Source: Actinokineospora globicatena | GTDB taxonomy: Bacteria; Actinomycetota; Actinomycetes; Mycobacteriales; Pseudonocardiaceae | Reading direction: 5' to 3' | Length of the DNA stretch: 64,000 nucleotides | NCBI RefSeq assembly: GCF_024171945.1 | Contig: NZ_JAMTCR010000003.1 | Location: forward strand, 124,001 to 188,000 | Shown: piece after piece, positions 26,838-43,578 of the stretch | Layout: every line of letters begins with the position of its first letter | How positions within the stretch are numbered: position 1 is the first letter of the stretch | The notes under the pieces: model-generated | What the model was told of the DNA's origin: nothing | Database searches by the model: none | The model's input: the letters and a program-made list of their open reading frames with translations, nothing else | Translations under genes and position numbers: made by a program

Positions 26838-27057
26838 CACCCCGCTCGCCCCGACCCGCGCCTCGCGGGTCGTCGGCGTTTGCCGCCCTCTCCGGTGAGC
26901 GCCACCGTTGCTCGCTCATCGTCGATTCCGGGTATGCCAGGTGAAATGTTTGTGTTCATTTCGTGTGGGGACTTGCGTGGTCGAATGATGAATCGAGACC
27001 GGCCCCGAGGGGACCGGCCTCGATTGGATTACCTGAGCGCTGGTTTTGAGACGTCCC
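26838..27057. other. Convergent intergenic region
   Basis: About 220 bp between the ABC permease and the lectin gene, which end towards each other. The centre (26935-26990) is unusually A/T-rich for this window. It holds the lectin terminator hairpin and no plausible gene. Confidence 0.5.
26991..27026 (-). terminator. Hairpin terminator of the lectin gene
   Basis: Long inverted repeat: AATCGAG and CCGG in the left arm pair with CCGG and CTCGATT in the right arm, closed by CCCC-GA-GGGG, with two internal mismatches. It lies about 30 bp beyond the stop of the minus-strand lectin gene. Confidence 0.65.
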
Positions 27058-27645
27058 CTAGACGATCTCGATCACCCACCACTGCTGCGACTGGAAGTTC
27101 TTGGCCCACAGCTGTGCCTTGGCCCCGTTGCCCGCCTGGGTGATGTCGCGGTCGAGGACGGTGTTGCGGTTGTTGTAGAACCGCCCGTTGTAGATGGCCT
27201 GGTCACCCGAGTACTGGTACCAGTCCTGCTGCGTGGTGTTGTTGCAGTCCCACAGCTGCAGCTTGGTGCCGTTGGCGCCGCCGCCGTTGAGGTCGGCGTC
27301 CAGGCACCGGCCGAACCTGAGGTTCGTGAAGTCGTTGTAGCTCGAGTAGAGGATCCACGTCTGCTGGGTGCTGCCGTTGCAGTCCCACAGCTGCACCTTC
27401 GTGCCGTTGCCACCCGCTGTGGCGTCGGCGTCGAGGCACTGGTTGCCGTTGCCGTAGAGGCTGCGGATCCGGACGTGGTAGACCGCCGCGGGCCCGGCGG
27501 CGGCCAGGGTGGCCGCGGTGATAGCCGTGCCCGGCGGCAGGGGGCTGGGCGGCGTGGCCGCCGCTGACGCGCCTGCGGGCAGGAGTGCGAGCAGCGACAG
27601 CGCCGCCGCGGCCCCGGCGATGATGGTTTTCAGCGTTCTTTTCAT
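27058..27645 (-). CDS. Secreted ricin-type beta-trefoil lectin
   Basis: A 195-residue precursor with a Sec signal peptide (MKRTLK, hydrophobic LLALLPAGASAAA) and one ricin B-like domain. The CLDAD...VQLWDCNGSTQQTW unit is repeated, with QLWDC and Q-x-W motifs (QQTW, QQDW, QQWW) marking the three lobes of a beta-trefoil. There is no catalytic domain, so it is a free carbohydrate-binding protein acting outside the cell. The ATG has a GGGGAG RBS. A hairpin terminator follows. It is divergent from the APH-like gene. Such lectins usually accompany glycoside hydrolases, but none is nearby. Confidence 0.88.
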   Translation of the reverse strand: MKRTLKTIIAGAAAALSLLALLPAGASAAATPPSPLPPGTAITAATLAAAGPAAVYHVRIRSLYGNGNQCLDADATAGGNGTKVQLWDCNGSTQQTWILYSSYNDFTNLRFGRCLDADLNGGGANGTKLQLWDCNNTTQQDWYQYSGDQAIYNGRFYNNRNTVLDRDITQAGNGAKAQLWAKNFQSQQWWVIEIV

Positions 27646-27892
27646 GAACTCCCCAGTTCATTTCCTGGTCGCGAACGCGACAAAGAGATCCGCGTGCCCC
27701 GCGACCATTTCCGGTGCCGAGCGGGCTCGCTCGTCCTGGGAAGCGTAAGCGGCGAAGCGAGGGTCGATCAATCGTCTCCGGTGGCGGCCGTCGGATATTG
27801 CCGGTCGTGGCCCGGAAAGTCCGAAGTAAAGCGGCCATGGCCTGGATGGTGGTATGTGAAATTCAGGTGATGGCCACGCTACGATCGGGCAC

Positions 27893-28705
27893 ATGGGGTT
27901 GAGCGGGCGTCCTGCTGAGCACGTGCTGGAAGCGTTCGGGGTCGCGGGGGAGGTTGTGTGGTTGCCCGGCGGGCAGGCGTGGCGGGCTGGGCGGGTGGTG
28001 GTCAAGTCGGTGGGGGATCTGGCGGAGACGGTGTGGCGGGCCGGGGTGCTCGATGGGCTGGCGGGCGCCGGGGTCCGGGTGGCGCGGCCGGTGCGGGCGA
28101 CGAGCGGGGAGTGGGTCGTCGAGGGGTGGGAGGCCAGTGAGTTCGTCGAAGGGGCGGCGGACGTCCGGCGGGCCGATGACGAGGTGCGGGCGGGGATCGC
28201 GTTCCACGCGGCCGTCGCGGGACTGGACAGGCCGGGGTTCCTTGACCGCAGGGATGGGGCGTACGTCGTAGCGGACCGGGTCGCCTGGGGCGAGGTGCCG
28301 GTCGCGGCCTCGGAGGTGGCGGCGGAATTGTTGGGGCCGTTGCTGGAGGTGTGGCGGCCGGTCGAGATGGTGTCGCAGGTGGTGCACGGGGACTTGCCCG
28401 GCAACGTGCTGTTCGCCGAGGGACAGGCCCCCGCGGTGATTGACTGGGCGGTGTACTGGCGGCCTGCCGAGTGGGCCGCGGCGGTTGTGGTGGCGGACGC
28501 GTTGTGCTGGTACGGCGGCGAACCAGCGCTGATCGAGCGGTGGGCGCATCTGTCCTCTTGGGACCAGATGTTGGTGCGCGCGTTGATCTACCGGATCGTC
28601 ATCCACGACGAGTTGTTCGGTGCGGCCGGGTGGACGCCGGATCACGTCGACGCGTACCGGCTCGTCGTCGAGCTCGTGGTGGCGTTCCACAAGACCGCGG
28701 CGTGA
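27893..28705 (+). CDS. APH-like phosphotransferase (TIGR02569-like)
   Basis: A 270-residue protein of the aminoglycoside-phosphotransferase/choline-kinase fold. The catalytic loop HGDLPGNVLF (the HGDxxxxN pattern) and the metal-binding VIDWA are present; the N-terminal nucleotide loop is short (LPGGQAWRAGRVVVKSVG). The actinobacterial TIGR02569 family has this look and size. Its substrate is unknown, and being APH-like does not prove antibiotic resistance. No RBS is evident before the ATG. Its stop overlaps the GTG of an MFS gene, so a small-molecule kinase and a transporter are produced together, a pattern that fits handling or detoxification of a compound. Confidence 0.78.
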   Translation: MGLSGRPAEHVLEAFGVAGEVVWLPGGQAWRAGRVVVKSVGDLAETVWRAGVLDGLAGAGVRVARPVRATSGEWVVEGWEASEFVEGAADVRRADDEVRAGIAFHAAVAGLDRPGFLDRRDGAYVVADRVAWGEVPVAASEVAAELLGPLLEVWRPVEMVSQVVHGDLPGNVLFAEGQAPAVIDWAVYWRPAEWAAAVVVADALCWYGGEPALIERWAHLSSWDQMLVRALIYRIVIHDELFGAAGWTPDHVDAYRLVVELVVAFHKTAA

Positions 28706-29922
28706 GCGGTGCGCTCTGGCAGGACCGGGACTTCGCCCTGCTGTGGGCCGGTCAGACCGTCAGCGACCTCGGTTCGGCCACCACGCTCCTGATCTTGCCG
28801 CTGATCGCCGTCACCACGCTCGACGCGTCCACCACCGAGGTCGGGCTGCTCAGTGCCGCCGCGACGGTGGCCTGGTTCCTCGTGCCGCTGCCCGCGGGGG
28901 CCGTTATCGACCGGGTCGCGAAGCGGCGGCTCATGGTGGTGTGCGACGTGGTCCGGTGCGTGGTCGCCGCGGCTGTTCCCCTTGCGGCTGCCTTCGGTGC
29001 GGCGCGGATCGAACACCTCGTGGTGGCGGCGTTCCTGCTCGGCACGTTCACCGTCCTGTTCGAGGTGTCCTGGCAGAGTTATGTTCCCGAACTGCTCCCA
29101 CCGGATCGGCTGACGGAAGGCAACAGCCGCATCGCCACCACCAACGCCGTCGCCACCGTTCTCGGTCCGAGCCTCGCCGGGCTGGCCGTCCTGCTCATGC
29201 CCGCCCCGGACGTGCTCCTGATCGACGCCGCGTCCTTCGCTGCCAGCGCCGGGACCCTCCTGCTCATCCGCGCCCGGGACCGTCGGAGCCCACCAGCCAC
29301 GCTCCCCATCCGGGAGCACCTCCTGGGCGGCCTGCGCTTCGCCTGGAACCACCCGGTGCTGCGCCGCGTGGTCGCGTGCAGTGCCACGGCCAACTTCTTC
29401 GACGCCATCACCACCACGCTCGTCGTCGTGTTCCTCGTGCGGGACCTCGGCGCCTCCAGCGCCACGGCGGGCATCGTGCTCGGCATCGGCGGTGCTGGGG
29501 GAGTGGTCGGTGGGCTGCTCGTGCGGTCACTGGCGTCGCGCTTGGGCGAGGCTCGCATGCTGTGGCTGGGGAAGTTGTCCGTCGGTGGCCTGACCGTGCT
29601 GATCCCGGCGTCCGCCAGCGTGTGGATGGTCTCCGCCGGACTCTTCGCCAACAGCTTCAGCGTGGTCCTCTACAACATCCTGCAGATCACCTACCGCCAA
29701 GCCGTGTGCCCACCCGAGCTGCGCGGCCGGATGAACGCCGCCGTCCGCTGGACCATCCGCAGCGTCATCCCCCTCGGCGCCATCCTCGCAGGCCTCCTCG
29801 GCGACGCGGTGGGCCTCCGCCCCGTCCTCCTCATCTCCGCCCTAGGCGCCTGGCTAGCCGTCGGCTGGGTCGTCTTCTCCCCGCTGCGCCACCTGCGCGA
29901 CCTCCCGCTCACCTCGCGTTGA
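28702..29922 (+). CDS. MFS transporter
   Basis: About 406 residues with twelve predicted membrane segments, of the MFS_3/EntS-like type (WAGQTVSDLGSATTLLILPLIAV, EVSWQSYVPELLPPDRLTEGNSR, DAASFAASAGTLLLI). GTG 28702 overlaps the stop of the APH-like gene; the longer open frame upstream is a shadow of that gene. The family pattern is that of drug or peptide exporters. It is coupled to the putative kinase, so the two may share a substrate. The 3' end is strongly enriched in C-ending codons compared with its 5' end. Confidence 0.88.
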   Translation: MSGALWQDRDFALLWAGQTVSDLGSATTLLILPLIAVTTLDASTTEVGLLSAAATVAWFLVPLPAGAVIDRVAKRRLMVVCDVVRCVVAAAVPLAAAFGAARIEHLVVAAFLLGTFTVLFEVSWQSYVPELLPPDRLTEGNSRIATTNAVATVLGPSLAGLAVLLMPAPDVLLIDAASFAASAGTLLLIRARDRRSPPATLPIREHLLGGLRFAWNHPVLRRVVACSATANFFDAITTTLVVVFLVRDLGASSATAGIVLGIGGAGGVVGGLLVRSLASRLGEARMLWLGKLSVGGLTVLIPASASVWMVSAGLFANSFSVVLYNILQITYRQAVCPPELRGRMNAAVRWTIRSVIPLGAILAGLLGDAVGLRPVLLISALGAWLAVGWVVFSPLRHLRDLPLTSR

Positions 29923-29999
29923 CCCTCGGAACTCACCCACGGCGGTCGTGTTTCGGGTGGGGGAGGGTGACCGGTGCTGGGGCGGGGTACTCCTGGGGC

Positions 30000-30347
30000 A
30001 TGTTCCCCGTGGAGAACCTGCGTGACTGGGCCGGGCTGGATGTGATCGACCCCGAGTCGAAGAAGATCGGGACGCTTGAGGCGGTGTATGTGGACACGCT
30101 CAGTGATGAGCCCGCGTTCGTGACGGTGCAGTTCGGGCTGGTCACCCGGCACCTGGCGTTCGTGCCGGTGGGTGGGGCGACGGTGACGCCGAAGGCCGTG
30201 CGGGTGCGGTACGGGAAGGACCTGGTGCGGGACGCGCCGCAGATCCCGGTGGATGGGGAGCTGGCGGCGGCCGACGAGCCGAAGCTGTTCGCGCACTACC
30301 ACCTGGACTACGGCGAGCGCCCCGAGCGGCGCTTGGCCCGCCGTTAG
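30000..30347 (+). CDS. PRC-barrel domain protein
   Basis: A 115-residue soluble protein. Residues about 5-85 form a PRC-barrel (LRDWAGLDVIDPESKKIGTLEAVYVDTLSDEPAFVTVQFG), the small beta-barrel also found in RimM and photosynthetic reaction centres, here as an actinobacterial stand-alone form. ATG 30000 was chosen because it opens directly before the barrel; the frame continues upstream far into the MFS gene region without protein character. The function is unknown; RNA- or protein-binding adaptor roles are known for relatives. Its TAG overlaps the stop of the convergent hypothetical gene by three bases. Confidence 0.85.
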   Translation: MFPVENLRDWAGLDVIDPESKKIGTLEAVYVDTLSDEPAFVTVQFGLVTRHLAFVPVGGATVTPKAVRVRYGKDLVRDAPQIPVDGELAAADEPKLFAHYHLDYGERPERRLARR

Positions 30348-30628
30348 GTCAGGCCGTGCTCCCAACGTTGGCGGCGTTCGGCCGCTGACTGCCCCCACCA
30401 CGGGGTGCCACGCTCGCCCAGGGCAACCTTGGCGGCGTGGACCCTCGCCCGGGCGTCTTCTTCTGCCGCCGGGTCCTGGGCGCGGTGAGCTGCGGCGATG
30501 TCTCGGCGGGCCTTCATCAGCAGGGCGCGCAACTGGGCAGCCGCCGACTCGGGGATGTCGGGGTCGGTGGCCCGCCAGCGGCGCCCGTTGACGATGATGT
30601 AGCGCCCGTCCGGGGTGTGCTCAGTCAT
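30344..30628 (-). CDS. Small conserved hypothetical protein
   Basis: A 94-residue, charged, alpha-helical protein. It has a short strand-like start (DGRYIIVNGRRWRATDPDIPES) followed by a long helix (AAQLRALLMKARRDIAAAH), ending ...ERRQRWEHGLT. The start region reads like the small actinobacterial biopolymer-transporter-Tol-associated family, but the assignment is weak. ATG 30628 overlaps the end of the DUF3253 gene by 8 bp, so the two are probably one transcript. The longer open frame (to 30739) would run back through that gene. No membrane segment or signal. Confidence 0.7.
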   Translation of the reverse strand: MTEHTPDGRYIIVNGRRWRATDPDIPESAAAQLRALLMKARRDIAAAHRAQDPAAEEDARARVHAAKVALGERGTPWWGQSAAERRQRWEHGLT

Positions 30629-30947
30629 CGGCGACCTGGATCCGGATCGGCCCGCGTAGCTGGGCATCAGGGTCGAGAACGCGCCCACGCTGGGTGAGGC
30701 GGACGGCGCCGGTCCGGGCGAGGTCGATGGCCAGCTCACGGGCTAGGGGCAACAGTGGGCGCCAGTCATCGGCCACCGCCCGCGCGGCGTCGGACGGGCA
30801 CGTGCTGCTGCCGGCCCCCCGCGCGCTGGCCAACGCCAGAATCGCTGCCCGCAGACGCTCAGCATCAGACCCGTTCCCCAACGCGACTCGAGCCTGCTCC
30901 GTGCCAACCCGCCCCAACTCGCGGCGAGGCCCGGGATCTCCAGTCAC
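30621..30947 (-). CDS. DUF3253 family protein
   Basis: A protein of about 108 residues. The segment ERLRAAILALASARG...CPSDAARAVADDWRPLLPLARELAIDLARTGAVRLTQRGRVLDPD matches the DUF3253 winged-helix-like pattern, a family usually annotated only by number. The frame can start at GTG 30947 or at TTG 30974; I took the GTG, and neither has a strong RBS. It ends 8 bp inside the next small gene. The function is unknown; the fold suggests nucleic-acid binding. It lies 43 bp beyond the stop of the giant PKS-NRPS gene, on the same strand, and may be read through from that operon. Confidence 0.7.
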   Translation of the reverse strand: MTGDPGPRRELGRVGTEQARVALGNGSDAERLRAAILALASARGAGSSTCPSDAARAVADDWRPLLPLARELAIDLARTGAVRLTQRGRVLDPDAQLRGPIRIQVADD

Positions 30948-30989
30948 CCAACCAGCGTCGCACCGGCGGACCAACTCAGCAACGCGGCG

Positions 30990-39677
<8,688 letters not shown>

Positions 39678-39681
39678 CCGC

Positions 39682-40914
39682 TCAACCCCGCTCAGCCGTC
39701 ACGGTCTCGGCCCCAGCCCGCCACCCGCCGCGCGCGAGGCGGGTGAGCAGGTAGACCAACGCCACCACGACCACGAACCCGTGCATCAGCCCGACGACCG
39801 TGAGCGGCCGCCAGAGGTCCAAGAGCCCACCCGCCACCAGGACACCGATCCCGAAGCCCGCGTTCTCGGCCATCGCGACCATGCCGAAGAACTGCCCGCG
39901 GGACGGCTCCGGCTCGGCCTGCACCCGGGTCGTGTAGCTGATCTCGGTGAACCCGTCGGCCAGGCCTGCCAACAGCAACACGAGCAGCACCAACGGGAAC
40001 GCGCTGTCGGTGAACGCGGCGATGAACGCGGCCGACATCACCGCCGTCCCCACCACGAAACCCCACTCGCCCCGCCGGGGATCGCCCCGGTACACCCGCG
40101 ACGCGACCTGGTGCGCGAGGAACAACCCGACCGCCCACGCCGCCCAGAACCAGCCGACGAACGCCGCCGGGTCGTCCGGGTGCGTCTGCGTCGCGTGCAC
40201 CGGGACGCCGACCTGGTGCGACGCCGAGCCGAACGCGTCCACCACGCGGATCAGCACAATGGCCAGCACAGCGGGAGCCGCGGCCAGCGCGGTCACCGCC
40301 GCCCGCCCCGGGATCCCGCTCCTCTTCCCCGGTTCGCCACTGCGAGCCGGGAACCGCAACGGGCTGGTCAGCAGTACTGCCGCCGACACCACGAACGTCG
40401 CCGCGTCGATCAGGAACGCCACCTGGTAGCCGACCGCCGACACCAGCAGCGCGCCGCACGCGAACCCGACCGCCATCGAGATGGCCCGCCCGGTGACCAG
40501 AAGCCCGTTGGCGCGCAACCTGTTCTCGGGCCCGACCAGGTCAGGGACGCTGCTGCGCAACATGATCCCGCCGGTGGTGGTCAGCAACCCGATCGACACC
40601 GCGACCACCGGCAGCATGTGCACCCGCGAGTCCGCGGGCAGCATGGCGAACACCAGCAGCACCAGGGCCTGCACCAGGTCGCAGGTGATCATCACCGCCC
40701 GGCGCGGCAACCGGGCGGCCACCACCCCGCCGAACACGCCCGCCACGAACCCGCACGCCATCCGCACGACCAGGAACACCCCGGTCGCGAACGCGCTGCC
40801 GGTCGCCTCGTAGACGAACAGGTGCAGGGCGACCATGTTCAGGAAGCTGCCGAACGACGAGGTCGCGTTGCCCGCGATGAGCACCTGGAAGCGGCGCATG
40901 TCCGTGGTCGTCAT
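39682..40914 (-). CDS. MFS transporter of the PKS-NRPS operon
   Basis: A 410-residue MFS protein with about twelve hydrophobic segments (FQVLIAGNATSSFGSFLNMVAL at the start; CDLVQALVLLVFAMLP; DAATFVVSAAVLL). ATG 40914 begins directly at the first helix; upstream codons in the same frame belong to the MaoC gene region and do not look like protein. It lies 5 bp after the MaoC stop and 4 bp before the megasynthase ATG, so all are one transcript. It most likely exports the operon product and may provide self-protection. It is similar in size and family to the MFS gene at 17766-18998, which serves the other megasynthase block. Confidence 0.9.
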   Translation of the reverse strand: MTTTDMRRFQVLIAGNATSSFGSFLNMVALHLFVYEATGSAFATGVFLVVRMACGFVAGVFGGVVAARLPRRAVMITCDLVQALVLLVFAMLPADSRVHMLPVVAVSIGLLTTTGGIMLRSSVPDLVGPENRLRANGLLVTGRAISMAVGFACGALLVSAVGYQVAFLIDAATFVVSAAVLLTSPLRFPARSGEPGKRSGIPGRAAVTALAAAPAVLAIVLIRVVDAFGSASHQVGVPVHATQTHPDDPAAFVGWFWAAWAVGLFLAHQVASRVYRGDPRRGEWGFVVGTAVMSAAFIAAFTDSAFPLVLLVLLLAGLADGFTEISYTTRVQAEPEPSRGQFFGMVAMAENAGFGIGVLVAGGLLDLWRPLTVVGLMHGFVVVVALVYLLTRLARGGWRAGAETVTAERG

Positions 40915-40919
40915 GGGCG

Positions 40920-41489
40920 TCAGTAGCCCGCCGCGTCGGCGCCGTCGCTGTCGCGGGTCGGCACCAGGAAGCTGCGCTCGAAGACCAGCACGACCTCCCC
41001 GGTCGACTTCGTGCCCGTCGTCCGGCAGTGCGCGATGCCCTCGCCCGGCCTGCTCTTGGACAACCGCTTGCCGGTGATCTCGCTCTCCGCGTAGAGGGTG
41101 TCGCCGACGAACACCGGTCCGGGCAGCCGGATGTTGTCCCACCCGAGGTTGGCCAGCGTCTTGCCGCTGGTGCTGCGCGCGGCCATCCCGGCCACGATGC
41201 TCAACGTCACCAGGCTCGACACCAGCGGCCTGCCCCACACGCCCTTCTCGCTGTAGGCGGCGTCGATGTGCAGCGGCGCGGCGTTCATGCTCAGCATGGA
41301 CATCAGCACGTTGTCCATCTCCGTCACGGTCCGCCCCGGCCGGTGCTCGATCACGGCGCCGACGATGAGGTCCTCGTAGCAGAACCCGACGACCTCCCGG
41401 AACCGGTTCGCGCCGACCTGCTTGTACCCGAGGGGGTGGCCATCCACAGTGGAATCCTTGTCGGCGGGCGAGTCCGTCGTCGCGCTCAT
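40920..41489 (-). CDS. MaoC-family (mesaconyl-CoA hydratase-like) dehydratase
   Basis: A 189-residue hot-dog-fold enzyme. YEDLIVGAVIEHRPGRTVTEMDNVLMSMLSMNAAPLHIDAAYSE carries the MaoC hydratase signature (N-x-x-P-L-H with the following acidic residue), and GPVFVGDTLYAESEITGKR is the second conserved strand pair. The look is that of mesaconyl-/methylmalyl-CoA hydratases rather than fatty-acid enzymes. Its neighbours are a CitE-like aldolase, an alpha-oxoamine synthase and an MDR reductase. This suggests dehydration of a 2-substituted malyl-CoA, made by the aldolase, to the unsaturated diacid-CoA. ATG 41489 overlaps the stop of the oxoamine synthase gene (ATGA), so translation is coupled. Confidence 0.88.
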   Translation of the reverse strand: MSATTDSPADKDSTVDGHPLGYKQVGANRFREVVGFCYEDLIVGAVIEHRPGRTVTEMDNVLMSMLSMNAAPLHIDAAYSEKGVWGRPLVSSLVTLSIVAGMAARSTSGKTLANLGWDNIRLPGPVFVGDTLYAESEITGKRLSKSRPGEGIAHCRTTGTKSTGEVVLVFERSFLVPTRDSDGADAAGY

Positions 41490-42715
41490 TCGGCGGACGA
41501 CAGTTCGGTGACGTGCGCGGCGAACGCGGTCAGGTCGGACCGGTCCATGTCGGCGCGGATCATCACCCGCAGCCCGGCCTGCCCCTTGGGCACGATCGGG
41601 AAGAACACCGCCGAGCTGTAGAAGCCGCGCTGGTACAGCTCGGTCGACAATCGCACCGCCCGATCCGCGTCACCGACGTCGATGCGCCGGACCGGCAAGC
41701 CGTTGCCCGACAGGGGAGTGGGAAGCAGTTCGTCGAACAGCGCGAGGTTCGCCCGCAGTTGGGCCTGCAGCTCGCCCAGTTCCGGCGACCGGTGGATCGC
41801 GGCGCTGCCCAGCGCGGCACCGATGGTCGGCACCGACAGGTTCTGCGACCACCCGAGCGGACCGCCGTGGCGGGCCAGGAACTCCGCCTGCGCGGCGTTG
41901 TGCAGCAGGGCGACCCCACCGCCGCTGCCGAACCCCTTGCCCAGGCTGGCGACGATCGTGGTCAGCGGCCCCGGTGCGGTGCGGGAGCGGACGAAGCCCT
42001 CGCCGCGCTCACCCATGATGGACAGCGAGTGCGAGTCGTCGAAGTAGAGGTAGAGCCCGTAGCGGTCCTGCAGCTCCAGCAGTTGGTCCAGCGCCGCCGC
42101 GCCGCCCATCGAGTACGCGCCGTCGGCGACGTAGGCCACGCTCGGGTACTTGCGGCAGGCGTCGGCGATGAAGTCGATGTCGTTGTGACCGCTGGTGAGC
42201 ACCAGGGACTCCTGCGCGCAGGTCGCCTTCACGTAGGCCATGGAGAAGTGCGCGTACCGGTCGAAGATCATCACCCGCGGGCCGCCCGGCGCGAGGTGAC
42301 CCGAGGCCAGCAGCGGCAACAACCCGGCGGTGACCGTGCTGCACGTGGTGCTCAGCAGCGCGTGCGCGCCGAACAGGTCGCCGAGTTCCTCCTCCAGCCT
42401 GCGCTGGATCGTCGGGCGGATGCGGGTGGTGGAGGTCATCAGCTCGATGGTGCCGGTGTCGCGCACCGCGTCGACCACGCCCTCCAGCACGGCGGGGTGC
42501 CGGTTGAGCCCGAGGTAGGAGCACGAGCACATGTTCGCGAACGCGTGCCCGGTCTCCGGCACCACCAGCCGGTTGTTGGACTCGTGGTCGACGGCGATGT
42601 CGATCAGGCCGTTGTCGGCGGCCGCCTGCCAGACCGGGTCGGCGTTGTCGACCAGCGCCGCGCTGTTGCGGTAGGTCCTCGGTCCGGCGATCTCGCGTTC
42701 CACGGTCTCGGTCAT
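41486..42715 (-). CDS. Alpha-oxoamine synthase (PLP-dependent)
   Basis: A 409-residue fold-type I PLP enzyme of the 2-amino-3-ketobutyrate CoA ligase/KAPA synthase family. Visible motifs are the substrate-binding CSCSYLGLNRHPAVLEG, the cofactor-stacking TTCSTVTAGLLPLLA, the FDDSHS acidic pair and the Schiff-base lysine K260 in SLGKGFG. The family condenses an acyl thioester with an amino acid, losing CO2, to give an alpha-aminoketone. In this operon the likely acyl donor is a 2-substituted succinyl-CoA built by the aldolase, hydratase and reductase. The product would then be a ketomethylene dipeptide mimic with a free amine and a free carboxylate. An alternative is offloading an ACP-bound polyketide as an aminoketone. 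Start and stop both overlap neighbours by 4 bp. Confidence 0.92.
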   Translation of the reverse strand: MTETVEREIAGPRTYRNSAALVDNADPVWQAAADNGLIDIAVDHESNNRLVVPETGHAFANMCSCSYLGLNRHPAVLEGVVDAVRDTGTIELMTSTTRIRPTIQRRLEEELGDLFGAHALLSTTCSTVTAGLLPLLASGHLAPGGPRVMIFDRYAHFSMAYVKATCAQESLVLTSGHNDIDFIADACRKYPSVAYVADGAYSMGGAAALDQLLELQDRYGLYLYFDDSHSLSIMGERGEGFVRSRTAPGPLTTIVASLGKGFGSGGGVALLHNAAQAEFLARHGGPLGWSQNLSVPTIGAALGSAAIHRSPELGELQAQLRANLALFDELLPTPLSGNGLPVRRIDVGDADRAVRLSTELYQRGFYSSAVFFPIVPKGQAGLRVMIRADMDRSDLTAFAAHVTELSSAE

Positions 42716-43578
42716 CGGAGTCCTCCATCGGGGTGGGGCAGCAGCGGCTGGGCGGGCGGGTGGCCGAACTCGTCGAGCAGCCGCCGGGATTCCTCGAAGA
42801 ACGGTTTGCCGACCATCCGACCGTCCACAGTGGCCACACCGTTGCCGCCAGCGGCGACGATGCGGCCCGCGTGCGCGAGCTGGTCGGTGTCGGGGGAGAA
42901 GACCTCGGTGAGGACCGGGACCTGGCGCGGGTGCACGGCGATCTTGCCGCTGAACCCGAGCCGCCGGGCCTTGATCGCCTCCTCTCGGACCAGCGCCACG
43001 TCGCCGAGTTCGAAGGTGGGGGAGTCGATGGCGAGCAGACCGGCCGCCCGCGCCGCGTTGACCACCATGGCCCGCGCGGCGACCAGCGGTTCCCAGTCCA
43101 GTGCGATGCCCAGCGCGGCGGCGTAGTCGGCCGCACCGAAGATCAGCCCGCGCAGGCTGGAGCCCGCGCCCGCGATGGCGGCGAGGTTCTGCACGCCGCG
43201 CGGGGTCTCGATCACCGCGAACAGGTCGGGCGGGTCGTCGCCGAGGACGTGGTCGACGATCTCGATGTCGCGCGGTGACTCCACTTTCGGCAGGTGCACA
43301 AAACTCGGTCGCACCGGGTAATGCGGCAGCGCGAGCAGATCGCGCAGACCGTCGGGATCGGTGACCGCGTTGACCCGGATGCCGCACCTGGGCGCCGACG
43401 GGTCCTTGAAGAACTCGGGCGCGCCCTGGCGTGCCTCGTCCTTGCGGTGCGGGGACACGGAGTCCTCCAGGTCGACGACACACATGTCGGCGCCCGAGCG
43501 GTGGCAGGAGGTGAAGCGCAGCGGGGCGGTCGCGGGGACGCTGAGGACCGAGCGGCAGTAGCGGGAGAACACGGTCAC
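42712..43578 (-). CDS. CitE-like aldolase/lyase (HpcH/HpaI superfamily)
   Basis: A 288-residue TIM-barrel enzyme of the citrate-lyase beta-subunit/malyl-CoA lyase group. It has the metal-binding and CoA-handling motifs VVDLEDSV, VIETPRGV and IFGAADYAAALG, and the C-terminal GFSGKIAVHPRQ typical of CitE relatives. Such enzymes make or break malyl-CoA-type esters. In the synthetic direction it would add the alpha-carbon of an acyl-CoA (malonyl- or acetyl-CoA) to an alpha-keto acid such as phenylpyruvate. The GTG start overlaps the reductase stop and the stop overlaps the next ATG, so it is made together with the other three small enzymes. The family's fold is certain; the keto-acid substrate cannot be read from sequence. 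Confidence 0.9.
   Translation of the reverse strand: MTVFSRYCRSVLSVPATAPLRFTSCHRSGADMCVVDLEDSVSPHRKDEARQGAPEFFKDPSAPRCGIRVNAVTDPDGLRDLLALPHYPVRPSFVHLPKVESPRDIEIVDHVLGDDPPDLFAVIETPRGVQNLAAIAGAGSSLRGLIFGAADYAAALGIALDWEPLVAARAMVVNAARAAGLLAIDSPTFELGDVALVREEAIKARRLGFSGKIAVHPRQVPVLTEVFSPDTDQLAHAGRIVAAGGNGVATVDGRMVGKPFFEESRRLLDEFGHPPAQPLLPHPDGGLR

Noticed and set aside
27893..28705. Aminoglycoside-resistance gene
   Set aside because: The fold motifs are there, but the family (TIGR02569-like) is broad and no resistance-specific residues or context can be shown.
28620..30347. 575-codon frame over the MFS gene ending in the PRC-barrel gene
   Set aside because: Residues before the ATG at 30000 are Arg/Pro/His-rich shadow of the MFS gene.
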